A stretch of 64,000 nt of DNA from Oscarella lobularis (GCF_947507565.1 NC_089190.1:2046001-2110000), one strand, 5' to 3'; positions 26,860-37,791 are shown, counted from the first letter of the stretch. Notes: generated from the sequence alone by a model not told the origin. A program made the numbers and translations.

Positions 26860-27610
26860 ACCAACCCCTATTGTTTTATAAAGAAATATTGGAAATCGGA
26901 GAGGTCACCGAAATGACCAAAAAGCGTGTGCTATATAGTTCACGGTTGCCTAAAAACCTCAACTCACGGATTTCCAAATAAATGCGCTAGATCTACTCTA
27001 CTTTAGTAGTAGAATAACCCTACAAGGTCAAACTGTTCGTACGGGTCAAATTTCCCACGAAAAAAGACCCCTTCCGGTACGTATTAATATTAGCCACGCC
27101 TCTCAAAAATACAAAAAACTGGCATTATAGACAATTTTGAAACCGTGGAGTTAACTAGGTACTAACGCCCTATCGTTCGACGTAAAAAACTTGGCGTTCT
27201 GGAAGATTCCGTTTTTGACCAAAAAGCGTGTGCTATAGTTCATGGTTGCCTAAAAACCTCAACTCACGGATTTCTAAATAAACGCGCTAGATCTACTCTA
27301 CTTTAGTAGTAGAACAACCCTACGAGGTCAAACTGCTCGTACGGGTCAAATTTCAAACTAAAATGACCCACTTCCGTTACACGTGAGTACTAACCCCGCC
27401 CCATCGAAATTCTCGTTAAAAATTGTCATGGTAGGCAAATTTGATTCTAATAAATTAACTAGAGATCAAAGCACTATCGCTTGAGGCAGAAAATTCGGAG
27501 TTCTTAGATATAAGGTTCTTGACTAAAACCATGAGCTATAGTTCACGGTTTGTGAAAAACGGCACTAGCGCAAATCTCTTATCTGACCGTCTCAAACAAT
27601 AGATTGGAAT
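26860..27610. repeat. ~300-bp tandem repeat, two clear copies plus a decayed third
   Basis: Blocks such as CCTAAAAACCTCAACTCACG and CTCTACTTTAGTAGTAGAA, then AACCCTAC, occur near 26950-27020 and again near 27250-27320, followed by shared CGTACGGGTCAAATTTC. A third, weak copy (CTATAGTTCACGG) lies at 27536-27550. The copies are about 300 bp apart and carry no common open frame. Confidence 0.8.
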
Positions 27611-28137
27611 TATTTTAGACGTTCGAAATCGGCGGACCTGTCCTAGCTAACGAATCTAAGGCGAAAATGACGATCGAAATTTGGGGGCAGGGTGTGGAGC
27701 CGTTTGAATCCTTTTCGGCCACGGGAATCGTGCAAGAACTATCCATACGACAAGGAAATGCTTCTAAACGCGCTTTCGGGCGTCTAATAACGACGTTGCG
27801 AAGGATACGCGAACCTTCCTTTATTTCTCGGCATTGCAACGACGGGAAACACTCGTCGATGCATTTAAAAAGAAAACAGAGTCGTACCTGAGCTGTTTTC
27901 GTCCACTTTCCAGTCCTTTTTTCGTCATTTTCGAGAGACGTTCTTTAGCGACCACGTGCGTTCCAATAGCGCGCTAAGTTGACGTCACCGCTTATATGTA
28001 CCTGCACAAATGATATGTATAGATATATTCTCCTCATCTCACACGCAAATCAAGCTCTTACTTTAAAACTAAAAGGACTCGGCAAAGCAAATATTTCTTT
28101 AGAAAAAAAGACAATCCAAAAAAAACTTAGATTCAAC

Positions 28138-31100
28138 TTAGACGACAGTTGCCTCATATTCACCGGCACCGTCTGTGAAAAAATCCCCAATACCCATGGC
28201 ATCGCGTTCTCGACGACCAAACGCGCGACCCAGAGATCCCTAAACCCGCAAAAAAGAGAAGATCTCGGTCGTCGCCGTGGAAACACATCCGGGATCTAGA
28301 TCCCTTACTTTGAAGCCTCCTTTCTTCTTCTTTGGAATGAAGAGGTCGTCGTCAATTCTTCCCAACGATCTTCCCACGGATCCCGTCGATTTCTTTTTGG
28401 CGTTTTTCGCCAACGCCGTTTGATCCGCCAGCACTTTCGCCAAAGATTCCCTAAAAAATCCAAAATATTCACAACGGAATTTTTTCTAAATTTCAAATTT
28501 CACCTCGCAGGACGAATTAGATTGTCCAGCTCCTCGGCAAGATGTCTCCTCACCATCAACTTCGACGGCGGAATCCCAACAGCCGTTGCCATGGCTTCAG
28601 CACCAAAGGACGGCTCAAAAACAATCGCAGCGCCGTGCACGCCACTATTTCGCAAATTAGGCGCATACTCCTACAAAGAAACGACCAAAGGAATATATAG
28701 ATCCATTAGAAGCAGGCCGTATACAAACATTGAGGTCTGGACTCGTTATTATCATTAGAAACACGCCCTGTTCTTCTAACAGCTGATAGGATAAGAGAGC
28801 CTCTATCGGTATTAGAGAAACCCGAGATGTTGGTTGTGTTTAACGAGTAAACATAACAAGTCAACAGATCTATGACCAGTGCAGCCTTATAAAACGATTC
28901 TAATTCTGTTAGAAAGCCCGCCAGGGGAGTGCAACGCAATCAAAGGAATCCGTTTGAGCGTGAGAGAGACGACGTCGTTTCTTTCCTTGGGATTCTCACA
29001 AAGGATACATAGGGGAAAGAGTCTAGATACTATATAGGTTCTATGGGAAAGATTTTGCTCTTTCTCTAGGCTACAAAGGGGCTCCTGTTACAGGATACAT
29101 AGGGGAAAGAGTCTAGATACTCATACTAGATACTATATAGACAGTAGGCCTTTATACTGGCTCCTCCTCACTTCTTAGAAACTGTACGTATATCCTCTTC
29201 TCAAAAGACTGGACACTCTATATCTACTTCTACTCTACGCTACACAGGGGTTCCTACTCTATTCTCTTACCTTTAGATCTATTGATTCGACCCATTGGAC
29301 CAGTCGCTGATTGGTCCACACTATTGGATCCGTGTCCGCTTCCTCGCACATGGCTCGTCGCTCCAGCAACGCCTGCTTATCGAACTGGAGCAACTTCAGG
29401 AGACGAATTCCAAACATGATGCTCGCCTAGGCAACAAGAAAAATTCATCTAAATCATTTATTTATTTATTTATTTATTTATTTACTTGATGATATTTTCG
29501 ACTGATTCCCAAATGCTTCTCCAATTCCTTTTTATCCAACGTGCTCAACACGCGACCGTCGACGAGGTTATCATAGAAAGCGTTGGCATGGGAACTCAGG
29601 CCAAGATCGTGAATCCAAACGTTGGATATCCAATCGTGATCGAGTTCTCCAGCCTTAGGATATTTTCTGATAAAAAGAATTTCAAATTTGTCAATAGACG
29701 GGGTTTTTTTCTCCTTACACGTGATTCGGATGAAGGCATTCGGCGATGGCTAACTTTAGTTTTTTTCTATGCATGATATTAGTCATTCCGAGACCTGATT
29801 GCATTTCCTGGTCCGTGAGACCCATGAGCAATTTGCCACTCTTTACATTTTCCTATATAGAATGAACTCCCTCAAGAAATTCATACAAAAATTTTGATCT
29901 CTTACCCGACACATGTCCGCATATTGGGGCATATGCATCGTCGCCTCGAGCCACGCTACGACCGTCGCCGCCTTCCACCGATTCATGGGCGTGCCGCGCG
30001 CTTCTTCCAAAACCCGATATCTCTCCTGAAGTTGTTCCTGCGTCAACGAAGCGACGGCCGCCGTCGTCGGCACGGGAATCGGCGACGCCGCTCGTCGAAC
30101 GTACGCGCCGCCGCTAGCGGATACGTCGAAGCCTTCGGGGAGAGAGGAAAACGTATTAGACGGCGGAGACCGCTAATAGGGCTCATTTTTCACCGTCCAA
30201 TGATTCCATGCTGCGTTTCGTTTTTACGCGACCGAAGACGCGTGAAATCGAGCCGCCGAATGATTTTTTTTTCTTTTTCGGTTTGTCGGCTGCGGCTGCG
30301 GCGGCGACGGCGGCGACGGCAGACGCGACGCCGCCGTCGCCCGGAAGTGGACTGGGCGTGTCGCGTTCGGATGAGCTCACTTGACGATAGGTCGCCTGTG
30401 TGGCGAAAACGGTCGATCTCATCGTCGCTTCGTCGACCGTCGATCGCGATATGGACGACGACGTCGGTTCGGACGTGTAGGGCGGCAGGGTTTCCTCGTC
30501 GTCGTCTTCGGGAGGCGCTAACGCGAGGGGACCCGATCCCGACCCGGCACTCTGACTGGGATTCGGCGATCCTGTCAACGGCGTTTCGAGATTGCGCAGA
30601 CGAACGAGCTCGGCTTCGAGATCGCGTATGCGCGCATCGCGCGCGTCGAGTTGATGACGCAGGGCGACCGAACGTTCGGCGCTGTCGCGCGCGCGCTTCA
30701 GCATGTCCCATTTCTCGCGTTCGAGTGCTTCCGTTTCGACGCGCGCCTGTCGCACGCGTCCTTCCATTTCTTTCACTCGCGTTTCGTACTCGGCGACGAG
30801 ATCCTTGAGCTCGGCGTCGCGATGTCCGAGCGTCGTATAGAGTCGCTTCATCTGGCCCATAAGATCGCTTTTCTCCGCTTTCAAACGCTTTCGATCGGCC
30901 TTGACGAGCGCGAGACTTTCGCGCTGTCGCGTCACTTCGTTTTCCATTTGAGCGAGCACGACTTTCCATTGTTCCTCGCTTTTATCTTCGTACGCCATCG
31001 CTTTTAACTTGCTTCGAGCCAGATCCAATTCGCGAGTGAGCGTTGCATTGTCCTCGCGTAATTTCCCCACGAGTCGACGCAGACGCGACGTCTCGTCGCC

Positions 31101-31289
31101 GCCGACGCCGACGCCGACGCCAACGTTCGATTCCAGACCGTTCGTCAGCTTCTGGCGTACGAGCGTTATGTCTTTGAGGGCCGAGTCGTCCGGCGACGGA
31201 ATCTCCTCCGCGTCCGGGCTCGATTTCGTCTCGCGAACGATCGTCGATAGACGTTCGAGCGCGTTGAGCGCTTCGGCGATGTCCTCCAT
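28138..31289 (-). CDS. KAZN: Kazrin: coiled coil plus three SAM domains
   Basis: Kazrin is a scaffold linking cell junctions and endosomal transport. The large first exon (31289 to about 30187) encodes a coiled coil with the family block ALVKADRKRLKAEKSDLMGQ, MKRLYTTLGHRDAELKDLV, then a Ser/Pro-rich linker and GGSISRVFGRVKTKRSMESL, matching vertebrate 'GFGSISRVFARGKQRKSLD'. SAM1 starts GTPMNRWKAATVVAWLEATM; SAM2 is GELDHDWISNVWIHDLGLSS with KKELEKHLGISRKYHQ; the SAM3 exon follows DPIVWTNQRLVQWVESIDL. The end includes a Lys-rich stretch (IPKKKKGGFK) and GSLGRAFGRRERDAMGIGDF, stopping at 28140-28138. An upstream 5' exon is possible because the frame is open before the ATG and an acceptor-like site lies there. 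One intron (about 28680-29270) is unusually long here. Confidence 0.93.
29003..29121. repeat. 29-bp direct repeat in a kazrin intron
   Basis: GGATACATAGGGGAAAGAGT plus CTAGATACT occurs at 29003-29031 and identically at 29093-29121, within the longest kazrin intron. ATACTATATAG blocks nearby add to the repetitive look. Confidence 0.8.
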
Positions 31290-31536
31290 TCCCTCCGGAC
31301 GTTCGCGAATGAGATTTGGCCTCGCCTAATCTCGGTAATCTGCCGGAGAACGAGTCTACTTGACGCTGTGGTCGGTGTCTCAAAACAGCCAATCAACGAG
31401 CGAGCACGTGATTGCGACGCAGGTGTCCCGGAAGCCGCTGTGTACCCAAGTGTCTCCGCATTACCACGCCTATCTATTTGCGAAAAATGCGCGCGTCTTT
31501 TGATAGCATCTTGACTCGCGGCGGCACGGAAGTCAT

Positions 31537-32403
31537 TTAGGAGTTCGATTGAGCGGCAGGGTCTCCATCTGCTTCCACTGATCCACTGACGGGTTCATAA
31601 TCAGCTCGGAATTCTGCACAGAAAGGATTCATTGTCGGCACAGATATACTCTCTCTCTACTTGAAAACGACGCCTTCAGAGATCCTCCTCGACTACTGAA
31701 TGCATGATAGGCAAATACAAGGGTGACGTACTAGGGAAACCAGTCATGTGTCTCTGGAATGGGATCAATGTTCAAGGGCACCTTGACGATGTGATTAATA
31801 ACGGCCATTCTGTAAGGAAACCAGTTAAGGAATAAATAGATGTATGCCAACAGGTAGAACTAGTTGTTAGGATACGCAGCTGAAAATTGCCATGTCCGTC
31901 TCACATCTGTTTGCAATATCAGAGCGAAGTACATGCAATATCAATTCTACTGGGTTTACCGCCTGCTTGAAGATCAGAAGCATCGTAAAAGTACACTGCA
32001 AAGAAGACAATTTCGTGTATAATGTTGATCAGCACGGTGAAGAAAAACTAGAGAGAGAGAATCGATTTCGTTTCTGCTTTTTTGTACACGTACAAATAGT
32101 GCTGGTGCTGATTTCTCTCCTTCGACGATTGCCCATATGCCGGCACCTATTACGATGCCGTTTGACCACTCGTAGCTAAATGGCATCCAAGTTCCGCGGA
32201 AAAAGATGTTTCCACTTAAAACAATCTCGTTTTTCCGTTGTGAGAAGTGCTTGTGCGACGCGTGACTTACAAAATGAACAAGAAGAAATGAATGAGTAGA
32301 AAGACCTAAAAGGGAGCCCCAACTCAAACGCTGCTTCTGCAAAGGCGCGGTTTACCTCCAAATGAATAAAAGGCAGCGTAAGACGAATCGTAGCGGACGG
32401 CAT
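31537..32403 (-). CDS. AGTRAP-like four-pass membrane protein
   Basis: Resembles the type-1 angiotensin II receptor-associated protein family (AGTRAP/ATRAP), small membrane proteins that in vertebrates promote receptor internalisation; the sponge-type role is unknown. Exons on the minus strand give MPSATIRLTLPFIHLE, VFLLIHFFLFI, SYEWSNGIVIGAGIWAIVEG, then FFFTVLINIIHEIVFFAVYF with YDASDLQAG, and AAMAVINHIVKVPLNI. The order of hydrophobic segments, the W/N and GVWA-like block, and the IIHE/'DIVHI' block follow vertebrate AGTRAP. The last exon as I read it ends ADYEPVSGSVEADGDPAAQS-NS at 31539-31537, an acidic tail like the vertebrate one. The splice sites of the last two exons are the weakest part; an earlier stop at 31731 is the alternative. 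Confidence 0.7.
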
Positions 32404-32589
32404 TACGCGAAATTCGTATGAAAATCTTTCGCGGCGTCAGCGGAACTTGACGTCAGACTCTGACGTCAAACAGACACCGTAACATATGAAACTTCAAACG
32501 AGTACCTTACTCTCAGTCTCTGTTACTATCTTTACTTTCTTGTGAGCGTGCGTGAAGTCTAGTCTACGAAGGGCGTGTCTGTTTTTGCG

Positions 32590-32967
32590 ATGTCTGGGCG
32601 TGGGCCTCGTCGCCGTGGGAAAGAGTGGAATCACGGCCTTTGCAGCTGTTGCAACGATCCAAGCATTTGCTGTTCGTCGTTTGGGGCTCCCTGCTGCACG
32701 TTCGGACGAAATGCAAGTCGCATTGGAGAGCACGGACTACTCTGTTGCATCGGGTCAGCAATTCCTATACTAAACGTCTGGTTTTGTGCGTCGATTCGCG
32801 GCAAAGTTCGAAAGACGGCGAACGTTGAAGGCGATTGCCTAACAGACGTCTGTACGTGCCTCGTCTGTCCTTTCTGCGCTCTTGCACAAGAATCGCAAGA
32901 GCTCAAAGACTTGCAAGACACTCGTTCTTCTCCTATTGTTCGTCAACCTCGAATGGTTGTACTGTAA
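32590..32967 (+). CDS. PLAC8/cornifelin-type cysteine-rich protein
   Basis: A 125-residue intronless member of the PLAC8 (Cys-rich, DUF614) family, often membrane-associated; in animals members affect autophagy and differentiation, in plants metal tolerance and organ size. The domain shows HGLCSCCNDPSICCSSFGAP, a CC motif, and the conserved C-terminal block DCLTDVCTCLVCPFCALAQE then SQELK. I chose the ATG at 32590 because it starts a compact MSGRGPRRRG basic N-terminus; the frame is open a little upstream but without a better ATG. It is divergent from the AGTRAP-like gene (186 bp between starts) and 72 bp upstream of the C8orf33-like gene. Confidence 0.88.
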   Translation: MSGRGPRRRGKEWNHGLCSCCNDPSICCSSFGAPCCTFGRNASRIGEHGLLCCIGSAIPILNVWFCASIRGKVRKTANVEGDCLTDVCTCLVCPFCALAQESQELKDLQDTRSSPIVRQPRMVVL

Positions 32968-33039
32968 AATTTTTTGCATGAATTTTATAACCACGCCTAT
33001 TTTCATTGCTGCTCATCAACGCGTGCGCTAGTAGATCCT

Positions 33040-33734
33040 ATGTCTCATGAGACGAAAGCTAAGAAAACGGACTCAAAGCAGCGAAAACCGCCGCAATACG
33101 ATACGTCTGGCCTAACACCAGACGAAAAACTCGCGCTGGAAATCGACTGGTGCATAGAGCAACTAGAGAGGGGAATGCAAAATCGGAAAGGCTCTCAAAA
33201 GCAACGTAAATAGAAAGGGGGTCTAGAAAGGCGTGCTCTCTCACTGCTATCCTCTCTAACTAAAAAATTATTAAGACGTACCTTTTTTTTTCCAGTGCAA
33301 GAAGCGGCACGAGTAATCAAGATTTTGCAGTCGTCAAAAGCACCTCTAGTGAGTTCATACACGAAGAGAGAAATAAAGAAGGACGCGTGCGTCTTACCAA
33401 GGTAAAGAAACGGCAAGTGATGCACTCCACTTTTGGTGACTATCGAGCAAAGATGGCAAAAGACCAAGACTTTCTAAGTAAATAAGAAAAACTTATTTAA
33501 TTAAAAACGCGAGGAGGGTAAGGTAACGTAGTGTATTCTTTTTCCCTAGAGAGACATCTACAGAAAGCGGAGATTTCTCCAGTTAAAGACTGCAAAGCAA
33601 TATATTATCATAGAGCCAAGGTATATGAGATAAATCTGTATACAAGAACAAAAAATTTGACGACTAATACTTTCAAGCCCAAGACCTACGAGTCCGAAGC
33701 CCCTCCAGAATTCACGTTCAGTTTTGACGTGTGA
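33040..33734 (+). CDS. C8orf33/UPF0488 family protein
   Basis: Matches an uncharacterised conserved family (UPF0488; human C8orf33). The first exon has GLTPDEKLALEIDWCIEQLE, aligning with LTPEEKLEREIEWCIEQLE. A later exon gives AARVIKILQSSKAPLVSSYT and KKRQVMHSTFGDYRAKMAKD, matching the family's 'R..MR..FGDYR.KM' block. The last exon reads APPEFTFSFDV and stops at 33732-33734. There are three short introns; the segment around 33380-33420 has a possible extra intron. Function unknown; human C8orf33 has been linked to chromatin but nothing here adds to that. Convergent with the CDCA3-like gene, 35 bp apart. Confidence 0.85.
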
Positions 33735-33769
33735 GTCAGTGATATAGAATAAAATACGAGACACTAGAA

Positions 33770-34660
33770 CTAGACAGGCACCAGCGCGCTATTCTCCTCG
33801 TCTTCAAAACCACTGCTAATTATCTTTTGATAACCAGCACTGTTTGAAATCACGTGATCAAAATTACAATCATTTAACGCTATGCGTTCGGAGTCCGAAT
33901 GCATTGCGTTAAATGATTGTAATTCGGACTCGACCTCGTCGGTCTGATCCAATTTGCCGTACCAAGTCTTCTTTCGCCCGACACTACCACTATTGATAAC
34001 TGGAAGACTTTTTCGCTGTAAAGTTCCAGGACTGGGAGCTTCATCCTCTTCAAATGACCCTAGCGCGCTATAACTCGATCGCCTTGGCGACTGACTCATT
34101 GATTTCATTCGCTTCTTTTTCCCGCCAGCGCCGAATGCAACATTTTCCAAGGCAAAGCTCGCATCCGGGCTCTTTTCCCCCGGAAACGACGACGATGACG
34201 CCACGAACCGGACCTCCTCCTCTCCCTCCCCCGCCTCTTCCGCCTCCCTCTCCCCCATCGATTCTTTTCCCTCTTCTTTCTCTCGCTTACTCTCTTCGCC
34301 GATCGGATCGAGAAGATCGCTTTGGAAAAAGAAATTTGTCGGCGGTTCGGGAAGAAGAGGGGTCCTTTCGATTCCTTCCGTCGGCTCGCGAGGATCCGTG
34401 ACGTCGACGACTCGTTTTCCTTCGAATGGCGTGCGCGCGATGTCGTCGTTCGGCGAGCGCGGGTCCAACGGGTCGGGAGGTGCCTTTCGGAGAGGCGTTC
34501 GCGCGATGGCGTTCGTAGGAGAGCGTGGATCGTCGTTATCGTACACGACGTCGTCGTCGCTCGCGTGGATGACGAGATGCTTTCGGGGCATTTCCGGCGT
34601 TGCTTCGACGTCCGGGTCGCTGTCGACTCCTTCCCAGCCTTTGCTCTCCGCTTTTCCCAT
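33770..34660 (-). CDS. CDCA3/Tome-1-like mitotic-entry protein, intronless
   Basis: A 296-residue, mostly disordered protein. It begins MGKAES, like vertebrate CDCA3 (MGSAKS), with Gly2 available for myristoylation. It has three copies of the family's DPRSPT..I.RTP motif: DPRSPTNAIARTP, DPRSPNDDIARTP and DPREPTEGIERTP. CDCA3 has two such copies in human. A later APSPGTLQRKSLP resembles the vertebrate SPGTL segment. In vertebrates CDCA3 (Tome-1) is an F-box-like adaptor that triggers Wee1 degradation and is itself an APC/C substrate through a KEN box near the C-terminus. Here the matching position reads DEEN, so that KEN box is not seen. A 63-bp near-palindrome lies within the coding sequence. 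Confidence 0.8.
   Translation of the reverse strand: MGKAESKGWEGVDSDPDVEATPEMPRKHLVIHASDDDVVYDNDDPRSPTNAIARTPLRKAPPDPLDPRSPNDDIARTPFEGKRVVDVTDPREPTEGIERTPLLPEPPTNFFFQSDLLDPIGEESKREKEEGKESMGEREAEEAGEGEEEVRFVASSSSFPGEKSPDASFALENVAFGAGGKKKRMKSMSQSPRRSSYSALGSFEEDEAPSPGTLQRKSLPVINSGSVGRKKTWYGKLDQTDEVESELQSFNAMHSDSERIALNDCNFDHVISNSAGYQKIISSGFEDEENSALVPV
33862..33924. repeat. 63-bp near-perfect palindrome inside the CDCA3-like coding exon
   Basis: The outer arms AATTACAATCATTTAACGC and GCGTTAAATGATTGTAATT are perfect 19-bp complements. The inner part (TTCGGA/TCCGAA, ATGC/GCAT) also pairs, leaving only two mismatched pairs and a central base. It translates in frame as part of the protein on the minus strand. 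Confidence 0.9.
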
Positions 34661-35044
34661 TGCGATTTTCGAAGCGCGACTTGTCCGTGCGAATTCGAAC
34701 GATTGAATGATGGGATTGGTCGGGCGCTTCCACGTGACAAGGTAGTGTCACTGGTGACGCCATCGATGACGTTACACGCCTACAGATACATATCAGTCTT
34801 TGCTCCACGTGACTCTAGCGGATAAGCGAAGACAGAAACGCCGTGTATTTGAAAACGCTAAAAGCCTGCAAACACAGCTGCCTAATAATAAGCATAGAGA
34901 ACTAATAAGACGCAGATGAAAGAATACAGAGAGAGATATCTAAAATGTTCCTGCTCCCAAACTATTCATTTCCACCATCAGGTTCTATAAGAAACTAATA
35001 CTGTAGCGTCTTCGAGATTGGTAGCTCAACCCATCTCTCTTACC
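34661..35044. other. Intergenic, CDCA3-like promoter side / PTP 3' flank
   Basis: No coding frame or RNA gene recognised. It should hold the CDCA3-like promoter and the 3' UTR of the PTP gene. CCACGTGAC occurs twice (about 34731 and 34804). Confidence 0.5.
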
Positions 35045-37791
35045 TTACAGCCCATGGCCCTTTCTAGAACCAGACGGATCTGGAATAACATTATGATAAA
35101 GAGGCTGCTGATGCTGATGCTGATTTTGCTGCTCGTTAAGAGTGTGAGCCGGACGAGGAAGAATTGGGGGCCCAGTTGATGTCAGCGGTGCCATGGGAAC
35201 AAAAGGAGGTGTTGCAGGAGGACTAAGGGTTAGATTACATTAATCTATAACGTAAGCATATCATTCTTACGGTTGAGACGGCGGAGGCATTGGAGACGTC
35301 TTCGTAAAGCTGAGATTCCCGTAAGGATGTGGCGTTTTTCTTGACTTCTAAAAAAACCCGTACGGTTTCCATGTGAACGAGTGCGCGCGCGCTAACACTT
35401 ACATTTTCTGCTTCCATTCTCGCTCTCAACGTGTCGATGTGATGTCGTATGGCAACGTAGATGAACTTGTACTGAGCCTCCGTCTGAACCATGCCAGATC
35501 GCTGCGCGCGCACCATTTGTATCGTCTTCATTATATCAATCTCACAATCAACACCTCCAAGAAACAATAATGTATCTAAAAGAGATGGGGAGTGGCTCTA
35601 CCTTGCTGCCGGATAAGACTAAGGAGAATATCAATGACAATGAAGGTGCCAGTTCGTCCGATTCCGGCACTAGTGATGAGAAAAATAGTCAAATATTAAT
35701 TAGGTTATGGATTTTTATACCTGCAATGGACAACAATGGGTCCCATTCCGTCCAAAACCTCCAGCATTTTTCTTACTTCGTCGAGGAACTGAAGAACGAC
35801 GCCCGGATCGCTTGGAACGCCGTGATCCGGCCACGCTTTGAAGTGGAACTGATGTATTTTTCGCGGATTTCTCTACACACACGAACAAATTAATTAATTA
35901 ATTAATATGATTAATTAATTTTGGCGGCTACCTCTCCCTCTTTGAACACAAACATCGATCTCAATATATACGATTGCTTGTCCTCATCTTCTAGCGCTTC
36001 TATAGTGAAGGGGCCACACTCTTTTGTGGTCCCCAGATCGGCCCAATAGCGTATGCACTTATTCTATTATATATACACTTTATTGAGTTATTGATATTTC
36101 ACTAGCAATTTGGCTCACTCTTCCGCGTTCCACTTCCATGGTCGTCATGACAATGACTTGACAATTTTCCAACCAGACCATTCTCCAGAAATCTTTCACT
36201 GTAGCCGGCAAGCATCCCTGTGTAGCAATATATTGCTTCTCACTTCCAGCCACCTCTCCCTATGGAGAGAGAGAAACAAAAGTTGAGAAGAAGCTTCTAG
36301 ATAATTACGTCATAATATATACGGATATAAAGTTTGCGTTTATGTAGTCCGAATCTCCGCCGTCGTCTGTGAGTACAACTCGCGTGTGATCGACTAGAAA
36401 CGAATTATATCTAGTATGGATAAAGTATCCTTTGTTTTGGTTACATGGTAAAATATTCTTATATCTGTTCTTTGTTTTGTTCTCTGGCTTCGCTCCTTCT
36501 TTTCGACTGTACAAGTGCTTTGATTCCTGCTGTTGTAGCATCTGTGAGGACCCCCCAAAGAGATATATGATTATTATACATAAGAAAGGCTTCGTGTGAA
36601 ATTCTACCTCAAATTCTTCCCAGAATCCCGCTTTGCCATAAACGTCTTGTCTCTGTTGAGCCAATTGGTCCACCCTCTCCCCAATCCGTTCAACAGTGAT
36701 TCTTGTAGCATAAAAAGGCTACACACACACACACGCAAATAGAAATATTATTAATTATTAATCAGTATTGATACTTGTCTCAAGTGGACGACTGTTCCCG
36801 TCGTCTCCACCATGGGATTTCTCTTATAATACTCCACCAAGTCGGTCAACGTTCCAAAACGTTCTCCGCCTCCGATATCAAATTTCCCCTCTTTATTCCG
36901 TATGATCACGTGGGTGACACGCTCGTCACAGCGCACGCTCAGAACGTAGTCGCCCGGTTTGCTGCTGCTCGCTCGGACAAGAAAACTCCCGTTGACACCG
37001 CGATCCAGAAGAAGAGTCTCCGCCTCTTTCCCCGAAAGAGCGCCATGGTACCACCTGGGAAGACAAAAAATAGAGATAATTAAATTAATTATATTTTTCT
37101 TACCTTTCTGACGTCACTTCGCTGGAGTTGAGTGGAAATTTGAGTTCGATGACCTGACCGTTTTTTTCCTTCAGCTGTCCTTGATTCTCCGTGTAATATT
37201 GGACGAGTTCCGATAGCGTCGCGAATTTCTCGCCGCCGTACAGATCGTAGAAATCGCCCGTGTTCTGTATCTTTATGTGCGTCACTTCGCCGTTTCGCCT
37301 GTAGAAAAAAACGGGGGCGGGGCCCCTCCGCTCTCATTTCTCTCATGACGCGTCCGTTTTTTCGCGGTGCTCTCCGACCCGGACGCGAACGCGCAACGCG
37401 CTCTGCGACCCGTTCACCCTTTCGCCCACGCTTTTCGTGATACGCACGAAAGCGACGCGTCCTTCACTCCCTCCCCCTTTCGCCTTTCTCGGCGTTTTGA
37501 CTGGAAAATGTCGCTAGTCTCCCTCGCGAAAAGTCCCGGAAGAAAATGCAAGGAATGGATCGCGATTGGGTTGGGCGTTCGATGCGTCGCGAGCGGATAG
37601 CGCACCTGACAGAGAGCGTAAAGTCGCCTGGATTCGATTTGGACGGGCGACAGAGATACGAGCCGTCGAAACCGCGTTCCATGAGCAATTGACTCGCCTC
37701 TTGCCCGGACAGGTTCGGATGAAACCACCTAGAGGACGATCAGACGTCGAGGGCGCAGAAAAAACGATCGAGCAAACCTTCGCGAGCCCAT
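35045..37791 (-). CDS. PTPN11: SHP2-type tyrosine phosphatase (two SH2 domains plus PTP)
   Basis: A cytoplasmic phosphatase of the SHP/Corkscrew family acting downstream of receptor tyrosine kinases. Exon 1 is tiny (MGSR-R split by an intron), followed by N-SH2: [60 protein letters not shown]2: [57 protein letters not shown]. The PTP domain has [48 protein letters not shown], the WPD loop [12 protein letters not shown] and the catalytic [12 protein letters not shown], whose codons are split by an intron between 35682 and about 35725. Catalytic Cys, Arg and Asp are all present. The tail is Pro-rich and ends with LYHNVIPDP, a pYxN Grb2-type site like SHP2 Tyr542/580, stopping at 35047-35045. 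Orthologous to SHP1/SHP2 jointly; the symbol is approximate. Confidence 0.95.

Larger units (their letters stand above)
25460..28137. other. Unassigned 2.7 kb, repeat-rich, between hedgling and kazrin 3' ends
   Basis: No gene could be recognised with confidence. The left part (25600-26150) is CpG-rich with a good donor at about 25704 (GAAGGTAAGCG) and repeated TGCATG, so a noncoding or 5'-UTR exon is possible. Then come a 20-bp-arm hairpin (26172-26218), an 82-bp tandem duplication (26425-26589) and a ~300-bp tandem repeat (26860-27610). On the minus strand at about 26600-26800 there is a plausible short intron (GTAAAT..TTTCAG, about 26725 down to 26669) flanked by an open frame reading VPPPPQCSFSLS; it could be a fragment of an unknown minus-strand gene. 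Confidence 0.5.

Noticed and set aside
29894-30808. 304-codon + strand frame
   Set aside because: Antisense shadow of the kazrin first exon and the adjoining SAM1 exon; Arg-rich with no motif.
30190-30969. Long minus-strand frame of Arg-rich sequence
   Set aside because: It is a shifted frame of the kazrin coiled-coil exon, which has clear family identity in the other frame.
34054-34825. + strand frames opposite the CDCA3-like gene
   Set aside because: The minus strand carries the DPRSPT repeat motifs and a good start; the + frames are shadows.
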